From Seriola aureovittata (lineage: Eukaryota > Chordata > Actinopteri > Carangiformes > Carangidae), in contig NC_079373.1 in NCBI RefSeq assembly GCF_021018895.1, forward strand, positions 18,117,001 through 18,181,000: a stretch of DNA of 64,000 bases. Reading direction: 5' to 3'. Below are positions 34,701 through 47,507 of the stretch, piece after piece (the stretch's first letter is position 1; each line of letters starts with the position of its first letter). Below the pieces are notes generated by a model, which was given only the letters and a program-made list of their open reading frames with translations, did no database searches and was not told the DNA's origin. The position numbers were made by a program, and so were the translations under genes.

Positions 34701-36959
34701 AAGTGGATTTAATAACAGTGAGTTTTCAGATCCTTTTCAATGGACTTCTGAACTTCTTCTTAACCCTTCTTTTTAAAGCCCAGACCCCTCTAAAAATTTT
34801 GGACGTGAAACAGCAGGGCGATGACTTGGGTCACTGACCATCTGACAATCAGTGTCAGCATGCTGAAAGTGAACATTACCTTTGGCAAAACCAGCCTGTC
34901 TGGTTGCTGTGGGCCTTATTTGTGCTGACTGCAGCCATGTTAAACAACTGCAAGTCTCTTGTTGGCATTGGCTAAGTTCGGATTGTGATTGTTAGAGTCA
35001 CACAGTTTCACTTTGTCTTTTTATTCTTGTAACACTTGAAAGCGTTCGTGTGACCGTGCCCTTTCTAGATATTTGGTCTACTTAACATTAGACACATTAC
35101 ATTACATATTAAAGTATTTGATTTTTCATTTCGACATGTGAATGGACTATTTATTTCTTTCAGCTGTAATCCCTAAAGTAAAAGAGCAAAGGATAAGTCA
35201 CAACACTTGAGAACAGTGGTTGTTTGAGCTTTGCCTAAGGCTAAAAGGCAGGCCTGTGTTTTTCCAGCCACAGCCATGCCTTGGTTACTAACTATGAAAA
35301 GGAGACCGAGAGGATTATAACTGGCACACATTGACAGCTCGCCTCCTTCCACATAAATAGGGTGATCCATTAAGTAACAGCTATCCCCCCATAAGCCAGA
35401 CTCATAAGACTTGTGCTTTATAATTTCCACTACTCATGTTAATCGCCAATTTGCTACACAATGCAGATGGTATTTCAGTGGTATTTCAACCATGTAAAAT
35501 GACAAAAGGAATTCTGTCATTTCCTGTGGCTTGCACTAAGTCTGTTCTCTTTGTGCTGTATTATGTTGACAGCAGAATAATAATGGCTTTTGTAACAGTG
35601 AATCTCAGATGTCCAGTGACGCTGGTTTTAAAATGTCATTAATTACTACCAGTTTTAATGTTGGCATGTTTGGCAGCAGCCTCGCGAAGACATTCACCTG
35701 TCTGCCTCTTTTCCCTCAGGCTTCAGGAAAGAAGACGGAGTTCTGTGGTAGTCAGCTTGCCCGGATTGGATGTCTCACCAGGAGATCTTTTTGTATCCAA
35801 TGGAGCAGCTGGCATATTAAGTGGTATAAACTTCTCTGGTAAAATTATGTGTCATACTATATCTTTATATTTTATGGTACTATTTCTCACACTGTGAACC
35901 GGATCTTGCCACATGTCAACATATCACTAACCCTAAAGAGCAAAATGAACTATGATGTTTGTCTGTAACCCATTCTTGCGTGTTGTTATGGCAACATGTA
36001 TGCATCATAGTTTGGTTTTGGTTGTGGCCCACTTTCCATAATGAACAGAGGCTGTAAGTTGTTGACTGCTTAGGATGTTTCAAAACCCTCAGTCAGTAGT
36101 TGAATTACTGTTCTGCACTGAGCTTTTATACTTGACGTCAGAATTTTGAATGCAAATGCAGTTATTCACATTTTAGTTTTCTTCAACCAGTCTGATTAAT
36201 TTTTAAAAGATAATGTGCAACACGTCCATATTTGAAGCTAATTAGAGACTTTGAGAGACAGATAAATGGAATTGGCATTTAAACACAGTTCAGTTTCTTT
36301 TGTGTGTTTAACCAGTCATATTTGTAATTCCTGTAAATTCAAGCAGTTTTTATCCTGTTCCCTGTATCCCTTGTTTGTTTGAATCTAATCCCACTTGTTG
36401 CACAGCACACATTTGCCCTTGGACCTTATGTTAATAATCTACATTTTATGTTTGATTCTCACAGATACAAAGAAGTCAAAGTGGCCTTTTTCAAGGCGTA
36501 GTACGGTAGGTGTGTTGTTTGTCTGTCAGTGGTTGTTGTGTGGCTGCCAGTGTTATGCTTGTGGTTTGTATTGATGTACATGGTTTTAACTGTGAGCAGT
36601 TGGTTTGGACATTGTTCTCTGACCCACTTCTCAAAGCAGATTAATGTGGTTCCTCTTATCCCTTTTGGCCCACACAGACTTTGTAATTGGTCAACACTTG
36701 TGGAAGCAACAAATATGTTGATTTGGTTTTTCGCAGAATGTGAGACTGTTAAAAATAACAAATCTGCAAATCCTTTCCTTTGATCAACACATGTCCACAT
36801 CTGTTTTTTTTTTTAATCATTGTAATGTCACTGCGTGTCTTTTCCTTCATCTTTCAGACTAAAGGGAAGTTGCAGACAGGCACAGTGTCAGATATTGAAA
36901 AATATCTCTCAACAGCACAGATTCAAGACTGGAAAGACACTGACCTTCAGAAGTATAAG
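31744..36959 (+). CDS. plekhg7: plekhg7 coding exons 1-5: N-terminal region, residues 1-311
   Basis: A single 648-base exon encodes 216 mostly disordered residues with S/T/P/R-rich clusters (STRRPLIDSRDPLRMGSTQE, TRSYRSKTFDSG). Four small exons follow. Exons 2-3 create RLQERRRSSVVVSLPGLDVS and PGDLFVSNGAAG, a block I associate with this branch of the PLEKHG family just before the DH domain. Exon 4 is only 41 bases. All phases match (0, 2, 1, 0, 0). Confidence 0.85.
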
Positions 36960-38873
36960 GTGAGCAATGAGTACTGTCAGCTAAAGCCCTTAAACACCTA
37001 TGGTGTTTCTTATGTAAATCATCTTGTTGGCGCTGTCTGGACAGGGACTTTTGATCTCAACAAAGTCAGAGGTTCAACAACTAACAGATCCAGATTTCCA
37101 GTTCAAATACATCTCAATGTTTAACAAGTGACTCCACAATAACAGGACGGCAGTTAGAGGGAAGCTCCTGCAACGCTTAAATGACACATGTTGCGTAAGA
37201 ACCAGAATTTCTAGGTCGTATTGAATCAGGTCGACCCTGAACACGCACATAAACAAACACTGACATATGCTTCAGCGTATCAGGGTGGTGGTAGAAACTT
37301 TACAGTGACAGAATATAAAGTTATTATACAAACACACTTTCTGAGATGGTTGAGGAAGATACATTTTCCCCGTTTGTGTCTTAACAGTTTTTGCTTCCCT
37401 CCAATGCAGTGATGTGTGTTTCCGTCCGTCTGTGTGCAGGACTACTCTCTGGCAGAGTTCCTGCGGGACCAGTCTTCCCAGGTGAGCGTGGCCTCTGACC
37501 CTCAGGGCTTCAAGAGGCAAGAAGCCCTCTGGGAGCTCTTCACCAGCGAGTGTTTCTACTTCCTGGATCAGCTCATGGTTCTCAAAGAGGTGACTCAAAA
37601 TGGACACGCACATGCAAACACACAAAAACAGACACACACAAGTCCAAAAAAAAATAGACCAAACCCAAATGAAATGCAACACCTGCTGCTTTGTGTTTTT
37701 TGTTCTCTCACTGAATTCCTGTCACTGAGGTTCATGTAAAAGTCTCTTTAGGATTTCCATTCTTTACAGCAGTGGATTAGAAATTTAATGCTGGCACAAC
37801 AGATAGCCTGAGCCCATTCTCTATGTGACTTCTTTTGTTGCTCTCAGGTGTTTTTGGCTACGCTCACAAACCTGCAGATGAGGAACTGCCTGACTGACGT
37901 CGACTCCTGGAGACTGTTTGCAAACCTCAATGAGCTTTGCCTGGTACGACATGATGCAAATAGGTAGCATGAGGCCTGTTAGATTCATGTGTATTATGCA
38001 AATAATTACAAACAACAGCAGCCTTCATGGCATTATAATAACGCTGTTGTGTAGCAACAAATTAGCACAAGAGAGCTAATGTTAACTCTGTCTAACTTTT
38101 GAAAAAGTGTGCAAAATAAGAAGATGACAATAATTTATTGATTTATTTAAACTTTATTTAACAAGGAAAGGATCGATGAGAGGAGAAATCTCTTTTTCAG
38201 AAGAGTCCTGGCCAAGATAGGGAGCAATAACAACAAATTACAGGCAAACAACAGATAGATAACAAAAAATAGAGTACGCCACAAAATCCAAATTTAACAG
38301 AAACATAATTAATGATATTTTATTACCTCATACAAAAGACCTTACAATTACATTACTTACAACCTAAGTAGCTCCTTTAAAACAACCCAAAGAGAAGCTT
38401 AAAATCTTAGAAATAAATAAGACCAATCTAAACATTATATTACTGTAACTTAATACATGACATTCCTCATATTAGCACCCAAGATGAAACTGAGGCGATG
38501 AGTCTGTATCCATCTATTTATTTATTCATTCATTCATTCATTCATCCACGTGCACAGCTGTCCGCTCACCTCTCTAACCCTAACCCTTCTTTTATGTAAT
38601 CGTCTTCTGCTGTTGAACTGAGAGTGAGTGAGGTATGACAGAGTCTCTTGTCTGTGGAGTGATACTTGACACTGAGTGTTGTCCGCCGCAGGTGAGCTTT
38701 GGTTTCCTGAACAACCTCCTCTGCGTCATCAAGGACACGTTGGAGATTACCGAGGGTGGCGGGCCCACCCTGCTGGAGCTGCTGAACAAGGCAAGTGTGA
38801 CTCACATGTGGAAACACACCGTCATACTGACTTTGACTAAAGTCTGCATTCAAGAATTTGTTCAGTTGTTTCC

Positions 38874-38904
<31 letters not shown>

Positions 38905-39874
38905 GTGATAAAGATTGTGAGAATTACAGTACGATATGTCTTATTCATGCACACATCATATGATTTATGTGTTTTCGTATTGTATCTATACCATAAAGGC
39001 AGGTGACATTATATAGTGTGGTGGTTAATGTAATTTTGTGATGTAATTTTTGCAAAAGTAACATGACCATTATCTGTCACTAGTCTCATGTCACACTACA
39101 GGAGCCTTTTCAGAATAAAATATGAATAATAAGAATTCATGTGGACTGGATCAGGTGTCCTTAAAGAGCTTTTTCTGAAACTCTACAATCCGAGTTTAAT
39201 ATTTTGTTCTCTGACAATAAATACATTTTAGCTCCAGAGTTCGACAAAAAAGAAATCCCCTCAGGAAAATAATAAAAACGTCTTTGCCACACTGTTAAAT
39301 TATGCATCACAAAAAGTAGAAGAGAGAAAAGCATTCATCTCACTGTAGCTGGAGAACATATTTCACACGCAGGTTATGTTTTTGCACTCGCTCTCAGATT
39401 GGCATCTTCTTGTTGCTTCTTTATGATTTGTTTATCTGCAGCTTAATGGCTGGTGCGAGCACACAGCAGTCTGAATCCCAGTGTTTGCATAACTGTCTGT
39501 TATCTGTTGGCAGGCTTTCCAGGAGAGCATATGTCACTGCCTGCAGAAGTACTGCCTCAACTACTCCACGGCTCTTCTTTATCTGGACAGCCTGAAGCCC
39601 AGAGAAGACTTTGGCTCTTATGTGAAGGTACAGGAGGGAACTCAGTGGGGGCAGCTAAAGTGTGTGTGTGAGTGGTAGCAAGGGTGCTGTGTACCTTGAC
39701 AACAAGGCAGGCAACGTGGTGTCAAGTATGAGAGAGGATGCACACCAGTGTCACCAAGGCTTGCCATGAGAGGAATGTGACCATTTGTCCCTCGTGTAAC
39801 CTTCCCTGTCATCCTGCTTATGTATTTGTTAAGGCTTTTATTGTATTTGGGTCTTTTGATTCTTTTCACTGCCC

Positions 39875-39907
<33 letters not shown>

Positions 39908-42900
39908 TGTTCCAACAAACAGTGTGACGAGGTCTTTCACCCCTCTGACCTTCCTCTTTTTTCCAGCCCTGCTCTCACCCTGTCCTCTCTCTGCCTCCCC
40001 CCTTTTCTCCCAAGTGGTGTGAGAGGAACGAGCAGTGCCGGAGGCTGCAACTGCGTGACCTGTTGGTGGTGCCTCTGCAGAGGCTGACTAGATACCCGCT
40101 GTTGTTGCGGAATATCGCAAAGAGATATCAGACGGAGGACGAGACCAGAGGCCTGCAGGCTATAGCAGAGCAAGTGGACACGTCTATATGTGAGCAGCAT
40201 GCACATCTACACCTGAATTATTTCCCATTATAAAATGCATCACTACATAACAGAATACGCTTTTATTTTGTTATAACTGTCAAACAAAGCAACGCTGACT
40301 GACTTGTTGTGGGACTAGTTATATGACTGGAAGCACTTACCATAGATGTTCTCAGCTGCTGATGACAAACTGTGCTTTAAGTGTCAGATGTCTCAGCAGT
40401 GTCATGACTCAAGTGTTTCTTCAGAAGGGTGTTTGTTAGGAGGTGGTTCACAAACATATTCAGATACAAGAAGGATGTTAAGCAGGTGTAAGAGAGTGTT
40501 GAGTGTCCATCAACACAAACACACCAGGTTGTGTCTTTTAGAGTAAACAGGCTTTGTGCCTTGGACGGCCGCCAGCAGCCCTGACCGTTTATTCTTCACA
40601 GCATGCCTGTGCCTGCAGACCTGTTGTGGCGGTTTACTCTGTAACTAGATGGACAGGCTGTGGGAAATGTGCTACAACACTGCAACTCAATGTCATTCTG
40701 TTGCACTGGAAGCCACAACCTCATGAAACCTAACAGCACAACCTCACAAATGTGTAATAGCAACAATAACAATTAAAAAGGTGTGTCGGAGCTGCAGAGG
40801 TGACGCCACCACAGCCATGATGTGCAGGTCAATGTCCTCTGGGTGTGGGGGACATTTACCGTAAAAGCTGAGTGAGCTGTAAACTCTCACGATACCGTCA
40901 CACCCATGTTTGGCAGGCAACCATCACTAGTGACAGATGATAAAGTAGTGTTTTATTAGCCATGGTCTCACACTGTAAAGAATAGTTCATCTGCTATTTA
41001 AAATAAAAGGTGTCATTATTGTGACTAATATATGTAATTATTCTTCGAAATAACTAACAATTTGTTCCTTACACTATGTCGCACTGATTTTTACGCAGCA
41101 CACTTCTTGTCTGTTTTTGTCCCTGACGATTGAAACGCTCCCTCTCTTTTCCAGGTGATCTGGAGGGAAAGGTCAAATGGCTGGATAACTACCAGAAGGT
41201 GAAACAGCTGCGAGATGCCCTGGTGTGGCTGCCTGTGTGGGAGAGAGACAAGCGTGCCTTCGTCCCTGAGGTCTGTCCGGTTCTGTGCGTTTGTGTATAT
41301 ATTAATATTTGTGTCTGCAAGAGCAAAGCATAAAACTCACAGATACGCACCAAACACTTTATCCTCCAATACCGTCTGTGTGCAGATAAGATGATCCGAT
41401 CATTTATCTGGGTGTGGAATCAGATATTGCGTAAAGCAAAGAAAACTATTTCAGAGTATTCACGTTTTACAAAACAGCGTGTCATTAGCTGTTACTTTGG
41501 TATCAGTAATGCAGATCTTGTGTCAAAAGCTGAGACTTTTCCTCTCACCTGATTGCCTGCTACTCTTTCAGAATCTGAAACATCTCCTAAAAGCTGTCAC
41601 TCTGGAGAATCTCATTTCTCACAGAAGTCTGCTGCATGAAGGGAAACTGGTGCTCACAGGTGTGTACTGCTGGAACAAGTCCAACACATTTTACATGCTT
41701 GGTGTTTCAATTTGAACAGAACTGTAAACCGTCTTTCTTTGGTTCATCACCAGAGAACACCAAGCTGATAGATGTTTATCTGTTCCTGTTTGACGAATTC
41801 CTGCTGATCACAAAGATAAAGAGAAACAAGAAGGTACGTCGCCCTCTCGTCCTGTTCTCACTCATGTGGACCAATGAGAGATTTTCAGTATATTCAGTAA
41901 CTACATAAGCCTAATAACCTGTTCACCTGACGTCTCGTCTTCCTGTGTAGAGGTCCATCGGCCCAGAACAGAATCCTCTCAGGCCGCCACAGAACCTGGA
42001 GCTGGATCAGCTGCTGAAGGAGGGATGCACTTTCATGGTTCTCGACCAGCCCGTCTCTCTGGACCGACTCCAGCTCAAGAACATTGATCAGCTTAATGCC
42101 TCAAGTAATTATAACAGTACTAGTGACTCAGACAATGTTCTTTTTTGATTTAGCTTTAAGGACTGGATGTATTCTATAGTGAGAACACATTTTATAGTTC
42201 TCACTTACTGACACATCTGATTCTGTTATGATTAATAGTGCTTCTGTTTAACCAAAGATCAGAAAGTGGATATGTTTGATTTAAGCAGGACAGACCGCAG
42301 AATCATGGTCTCATCACAGCCAGTACTGTTTGATTATGTTATTTAATGCAGGAATTGTTATTCTGTGCTTTGTTTGCAGCATCAGGGCTTCCTCATTCTT
42401 TCATAATCATGCACCAGAACCGCTACCAGCAGTGTATCGGTGCATTCATCCTGCAAGCTGCGTCAGAGTCGGCCAAGGTAAATCAATGCAGCTATGAGTT
42501 TCTGAGAAGTTTCAAAAGGCTTCCAGTTCTAATAAGAGCAGGCAGAGCACTGCCTACATTCTGTTCAGAAAGATATTATATACATGCCGTGCATATGTGC
42601 AGCATCAAATGTGGATTGGTTAATTATATCCAAACATCTGCTTTGTAAACAGCAGCAACATGAGATTTCAGTTCAAATCTACAAAGAACCACAAAAATAA
42701 CACTTTAACTGTATGTATTTCTAAAGGCAGGTTTGTATGTAAGTCACTTACATACGTATTTAGATGTACTCTGGATGCTCAGTTAATTATAGACACAGAA
42801 TCTCATTGTAAATCCAGTCTTATTCTATAAAAACGTGCTATATCTTGATATTGATATTTGTCATATCAGGTTAATGAATGTTATGAATATGATATGTTAT

Positions 42901-43277
42901 GAATGTTACAGTCTAATTTCCATTAATTTCTCTATATGCTCATATCTTAAATAAATGAACTACTTTCCGTAAATAGAATCACTGGATTGGCATAATTTTA
43001 AGTTTTAGCAGTTTACTTACAGCTCCTATCAACACATTGAAGCAAATGAAGAAATGAAGAGCTATACAAATAAATATTCAATATCATCTGGGCAATCAAT
43101 CCAAACAGCTGTTACCTAGTAAACTTGATGGTATTTGCTTCTGACACTTTCATGTGTGTTTTCCAGAGAGTGTGGATGTCAAAGATAGAGGGCGCTGTAA
43201 TGGCGCTGCTGAAGCTGGACTCTCAGCAGCCGCGAGTCAAGAGCTCCTCACTGTGGCTGGAGTCTTCACAGATATGA
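31744..43277 (+). CDS. plekhg7: Pleckstrin homology and RhoGEF domain-containing protein G7, complete (16 coding exons)
   Basis: Predicted Dbl-family guanine nucleotide exchange factor for Rho GTPases. Coding exons: 31744-32391, 33271-33293, 35720-35838, 36465-36505, 36858-36959, 37440-37589, 37848-37943, 38692-38790, 39514-39627, 40015-40189, 41155-41270, 41572-41659, 41754-41833, 41951-42104, 42380-42477 and 43167-43277. They join in frame to 2214 bases (737 residues plus stop). The start ATG at 31744 has A at -3; the in-frame reading continues upstream without another ATG. Order: disordered N-terminus, DH (about 330-525), PH (about 555-700). The tail-to-tail neighbour eea1 supports PLEKHG7 over other PLEKHG members. 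The substrate GTPase cannot be read from sequence. Confidence 0.9.
32392..35719 (+). other. plekhg7: plekhg7 introns around the 23-nt exon, nothing recognised
   Basis: Apart from exon 2 at 33271-33293, these 3.3 kb show no coding similarity, RNA gene or clear transposon. Confidence 0.65.
37440..41270 (+). CDS. plekhg7: plekhg7 coding exons 6-11: DH (RhoGEF) domain
   Basis: The DH domain starts around KRQEALWELFTSECFYFLDQ and continues through VFLATLTNLQMRNC, FGFLNNLLCVIKDTLEI, AFQESICHCLQKYCLNYSTA and the conserved third block LRDLLVVPLQRLTRYPLLLR. Exon 8 (38692-38790) ends at a GC donor (AAG followed by gcaagt). Exon 10 uses an acceptor at 40015 giving YVK-WCERNEQ across the junction, typical of RhoGEFs. 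Exon 11 (DLEGKVKWLDNYQKVKQLRD) forms the DH-PH linker helix. Confidence 0.9.
38130..38345. repeat. Interspersed repeat fragment in plekhg7 intron 7
   Basis: The stretch tttatttaaactttatttaa, then aatctctttttcagaagagt and cctggccaagatagggagca, resembles a widespread fish repeat that starts with an A/T-rich end and runs into A-rich degenerate sequence. Class and ends are uncertain. Confidence 0.45.
38873..38904. repeat. (AAT)n microsatellite
   Basis: About ten AAT units in plekhg7 intron 8. Confidence 0.95.
39876..39905. repeat. Poly(C) tract
   Basis: About 30 consecutive C residues, ending about 110 bases before the plekhg7 exon 10 acceptor. Confidence 0.95.
40190..41154 (+). other. plekhg7: plekhg7 intron 10, nothing recognised
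   Basis: 965 bases without coding similarity or a repeat I can name. Confidence 0.7.
41572..43277 (+). CDS. plekhg7: plekhg7 coding exons 12-16: PH domain and C-terminus
   Basis: The PH domain is carried by NLKHLLKAVTLENLISHRSL with LHEGKLVLTENTKLIDVYLF, LFDEFLLITKIKRNKK, LLKEGCTFMVLDQPVSLDRL and HSFIIMHQNRYQQCIGAFIL. The final exon gives RVWMSKIEGAVMALLKLDSQ (C-terminal PH helix) and stops at TGA 43275-43277, a short tail after the PH domain. Confidence 0.9.
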
Positions 43278-43428
43278 CCAATCAAACAGCACTAGAAGCC
43301 ATCTGCAACATCTTTCCTGTGCACTTCACTGTCCCCTGAAGTCCTGTGAATGACTGTACTGTACTAGCACTAGGATCATTTTGTAAACTAAATGTTTGCC
43401 TGTAAAGGCGGCTGCTGCCATAGTGTAC

Positions 43429-43434
43429 AATAAA
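43429..43434 (+). terminator. plekhg7: plekhg7 polyadenylation signal
   Basis: AATAAA lies 152 bases after the stop codon and is followed by a GT-rich stretch (gttgttcctgagtgtttttg), giving a short 3' UTR. Confidence 0.75.
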
Positions 43435-43917
43435 TGTCTGATTATGTAGTGAAGTTGTTCCTGAGTGTTTTTGGTTTTTAAGAGCACACATCACTTCATA
43501 TACTTTCTAAAGCTTCTCTTCTGGTTTCCACCTGCACTCAGCCATCAGATATTGAGACATTCATGGTCTCCATAAAAAAAATCTCACCTTTAAGTTCACT
43601 TTCATTCATAACACATGATCATCATTAGCAGGTAGTTTTCCGTTTTCTCCATATGATGATTCCATCATATTATGACACCTGAACAGACTCCACCTGCTGT
43701 GATCATGTGATATGAGTGAGATGTGATTGTTTTCTACTTTAAACCTCAAATTTAAGGCCTTGCTGGGTGAACATTTTTTTTACTCCAAAGAGATAAAGCT
43801 AATTTATGGATTTGTTTTAAAATACATTATAAATTTCTTAAACTGACAAACTTTAAATGGCTGTGAGAGCAATGTCGACAAAAACCTCACGCACAAAAAT
43901 AGAAACATACTGTAGAT

Positions 43918-43923
43918 TTTATT
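43918..43923 (-). terminator. eea1: Probable eea1 polyadenylation signal
   Basis: The minus strand reads AATAAA here. It is the first such signal I find reading leftwards from the eea1 stop codon at 46733, implying a 3' UTR of about 2.8 kb. It lies about 490 bases from the converging plekhg7 signal. Confidence 0.5.
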
Positions 43924-45132
43924 TAGGTTTGTCATGAAGATGAATTAGAAAATCAATGGGTGCATGTGAACATAAATTACATTATTTCTCTTCCCTTCAG
44001 GTGAACTGAAGTCACCCCGACTGGTAATACACAGTGCACGTCACTGCTGACAGTGAGCAGTGACGCACAAAGATGTTGGCCTAAGGCACACCTTCACGAC
44101 CACCAGATATGATGACTCTAAAACATGGAGAAAACGTGTGAGCCACAGGCCAGTTAAGTCATCATGCATGATAACTGAGCAACACGAAGCAAGCCACGAT
44201 TCAGTGTGTATAGATCTGTGGTGCCATTTTGTAAAAATGAGTAAGACACTGATGAATCCACACACAGTTTCACTGTTGTCATGTTTCTACATCCACAAGT
44301 GTTATATATTTCCTTTTTCTCTTTCATTACAAACATTTACAAAGATAATTATGACAGACTTCGTATTAATGAGCAGTTAAGTACATCGGGGATAGAAATG
44401 CTGAAGCCTGTATAAAGTTGGTGGTCCTATGTTTGTGGCTGGGTTCTCATACAGAAGAGCCCAGAATACAATAAGGTGCAAATCATCTCTCTGGGTTTCA
44501 GTGACTGTACAACTTGATAGATCAATCACAAATTCTTGATCAAATGCAGGCAATGATACAACATTTGTGAAGTCTAAGGTTTAGAAATAGTGCTTTTCCT
44601 GTGCCAATCTGAGGTAGACATAACAAAACCAATGCAACATAAAAAGAGACAGGTGTTTTTGAGAGTTTGCAACTGAGATGGACATTCTTTTGGAATAGGA
44701 ATACAAGCATAAAGAACTAATTTGGTAAGCCTCTGTCTGAAACATGCTGCTTGTTGCAAAACGCCAGAACAGCCTGAATCCTCGCCTGGCTTACAGTGTT
44801 ATCACCTGCTCCAGTCTGTAGACAATTGCACAAAAAGATCTTACCAATATCTGTCAACAATTATAAATTAAAACAAAGCAGGAATTAACTTTTACAGTGT
44901 TCTCAGCTGCAGGCGGGCTGGACAGTAAACGCTGCACCTGAAAGCAGCACCAACGTCCCCGGACAACGCGAGGTTCTGAGCGGCCGACATTCGCAGCAGG
45001 TAAGCACAGCAGGCCTAGACACTAAAACACACACACTCTGTTACAGCAACATCACACACAGCCCCAGTTATTGCTTCAAAGCAGAGCATGCGCACACACG
45101 CGCTCACACACGCTCTCACTCACACACACACG

Positions 45133-45168
<36 letters not shown>

Positions 45169-46732
45169 CACACACACACACAGCTTGAGCAGTAGTCAGT
45201 TGCTGTGGATGAGACAAGCAGCAGGAAAAAACATTTAAAAAATAAACATGCAGGCACCTTCGATGACTGCATCACCAGTCTGCAGAAAGCACCACTTTTT
45301 TTTTTTTAGAAATTAACACACAAAGAGAAATGTGGCACAGCAAAAACTGAGTGTACATAAAAAAAAACCACCTGTCAGATCGTCCCACGTGCCACTTTGC
45401 ACCGCTGTGTTCAAGATAAAAATGTCAGACCCTGTGATTTAAAACTCAGAGACGCTTAGAAAAAAATACTGAAATACGAAAACAAACTCAGGGCTTTCAT
45501 CCGGCCTGTATTCCTGCTGCAGACATTCTTTGGTCATGAAATAGGCTGAACACGTTAATTTCGACAAATTCACAAACACGCTGCCACACAAAGGAAACAT
45601 GCAGTAACTTATTTAACCTCAAGTTACGTGCAGAAAAACGCTGGTGCATAAACTGACTGATGAAATGTTTTCTTTAAGGAAACAACAATATTCCTACTGT
45701 TGTTTCAGTTGTAGATTCATAAATCGAAAAAAAAAATTGCTCCATGAAAAATCTCAAGCTGTAATTATTTCCCTTTTACTGTTATAATATACAACACAAT
45801 GTTAGCGAAAAGGACCTGGTGCTCTTTAGCTATGTGAATTCACACAACATAATGCATAAATATGAAACCCTGTCCATAAACATCAAATTAAAGCAGCTGA
45901 ACTAACAGGTTTTGGTAGCCTTGTTTTGGAGGAAATTAAGTGTTGACGGTTGAAAAACTACTTCAGAAACACCTTTCTGTTCAAAAGTAAAAATCTGCAT
46001 TACACACATTAAATACAGTCTCTCAGTGAAATTGAAAAGTTTTACAAAAATATTTTTGTACTTATTGAAGTTAAACTTTCTTGCTATAAAAATGAGAATT
46101 TCATTTATCTTAACTTTTTCTGTTTTCAGTTATTGATCAAATTGATGTATATATTGAGTTATACACAGAAAATATGTTACATTGGGCATTTACAGATATT
46201 GGTTTTGGACAAAATAGTTACCTGCATTTACCTTTGTAGGGCAGCAGTGATTTTCAACAGAACTATTACAATATTTACTTCCCCATTCGCTCCTGCAGTG
46301 TCAGACCGACCTTATACCTCCTGACAACAGACGTCACAATGCACAAAAGCAGCCACCTTGCAATTGCTAATGATGCCAAACAATGATGGAGATGTGAACA
46401 GGAACTTAAAGAGATGGATGGTGTTTAGTTCTCACTGTCTCCGCTCTCTGGCAGTCCACAGGAGTAGCAAAGGCACAGAAACAGATACAGACAATCCCAA
46501 CCAGTCCCACCCCATCCCGTCACGTGACTCTGGCGTCTCTTCAGTTATTTCCCTCCGCACCAGAGCCACTAGTCACATGCAGGTGGGAGTCTTTGCACAG
46601 GGTCTGTCCTTTATAGTGCACATTAAATATGACAAAGACACGCCGCCTTCTGCCCACTGGAGTAGGAAAGGGAGGGAAAGAGCGTGGGGGGGCTGGGTGG
46701 TCTTGGGGTTAGGTAAAGGGGTCAGAGGGAGA
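43924..46732 (-). other. eea1: Probable eea1 3' untranslated region
   Basis: This stretch directly follows the eea1 stop codon, is A/T-rich with many T runs on the sense strand, and has no recognised coding sequence. It contains a CA repeat at 45092-45182. The extent is inferred from the only AATAAA seen on this strand. Confidence 0.5.
45092..45182. repeat. Interrupted (CA)n repeat
   Basis: CA blocks separated by repeated cgct interruptions, giving a higher-order pattern of about 20-40 bases. It lies in the inferred eea1 3' UTR. Confidence 0.9.
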
Positions 46733-47319
46733 TCAGCCTTGGAGCTCCTCGAAGCACGTCTCGCACACCCGTACTGGCTTTTTAGAAGATGGCGTGAGGG
46801 CGTTCCTCGACGAACACTCGGCGCAGAAAATGTTTCCGCAATGTCTGCAGTGGTGCTGGAGGAGAGATAGAGGGCAGACACTCAATAATGACATATTACA
46901 TCCTGTTGCTTTTAAAACAAAAACACTTCAAGAAAACTTCATACTACCTTCCTGACAGTGACAGTGAAGCCTTTCCCACACGCCATGCAGTTCTGCACCT
47001 CGTGATCCTCGGCCCACTTCCTGGTCAGACTCTGTGACTGCTTGATCTAAAAGCACCCGAAGAGAACATCTAACTTAATTTGTGCAGTAACACAATGAAG
47101 CATTCGGAGACAAACTATTGACAACTGCTGTACATACTGCCCAGACGTATTTGTACCATAGTGCTTAACAACAACACATCTGGTGTTTTGCGACTGACCT
47201 GGAGCGACTGGTTCTCTCTGCCCAGCTCCTGCATGGCTGCTGTCGTATCGTCCAGCTTCCTCCTCAGCTCCACCACCTTGGCCTGCAGCTTCTCTATCTC
47301 ACCCTCACCCTTCACACAC
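46733..47319 (-). CDS. eea1: eea1 exons 27-29: FYVE zinc finger and stop
   Basis: Exons: 47199-47319, 46948-47046 and 46733-46855. The FYVE signature is complete: WAEDHEV (WxxD), the basic R-K-H-H-C-R-H-C-G patch, and R-V-C. Eight zinc cysteines are present in four C-x2-C pairs (CMAC, CRHC, CAEC, CETC). The domain binds phosphatidylinositol 3-phosphate and, with the end of the coiled coil, Rab5. The intron between exons 28 and 29 splits the basic patch. The stop TGA is at 46733-46735. Confidence 0.96.
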
Positions 47320-47468
47320 CTGGAACACAACCGCAGAGCAATGATGATTTGTGTGGGCTCATCTTAATTAGTGGCCCAGGAGAATTTCCTACCACCATTA
47401 CTTTGGCTTGCTGCGGAATAGGTCTGTTAATTAATACTTTCAAGAGCACAGTTCTTTGGGGAATGATA

Positions 47469-47507
<39 letters not shown>

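Noticed and set aside
37272..37682. 136-codon minus-strand ORF
   Set aside because: It is the antisense shadow of plekhg7 exon 6.
46358..46870. 170-codon plus-strand ORF
   Set aside because: Its right part is antisense to the eea1 FYVE exon and the remainder covers the 3' UTR; no protein family is recognisable.
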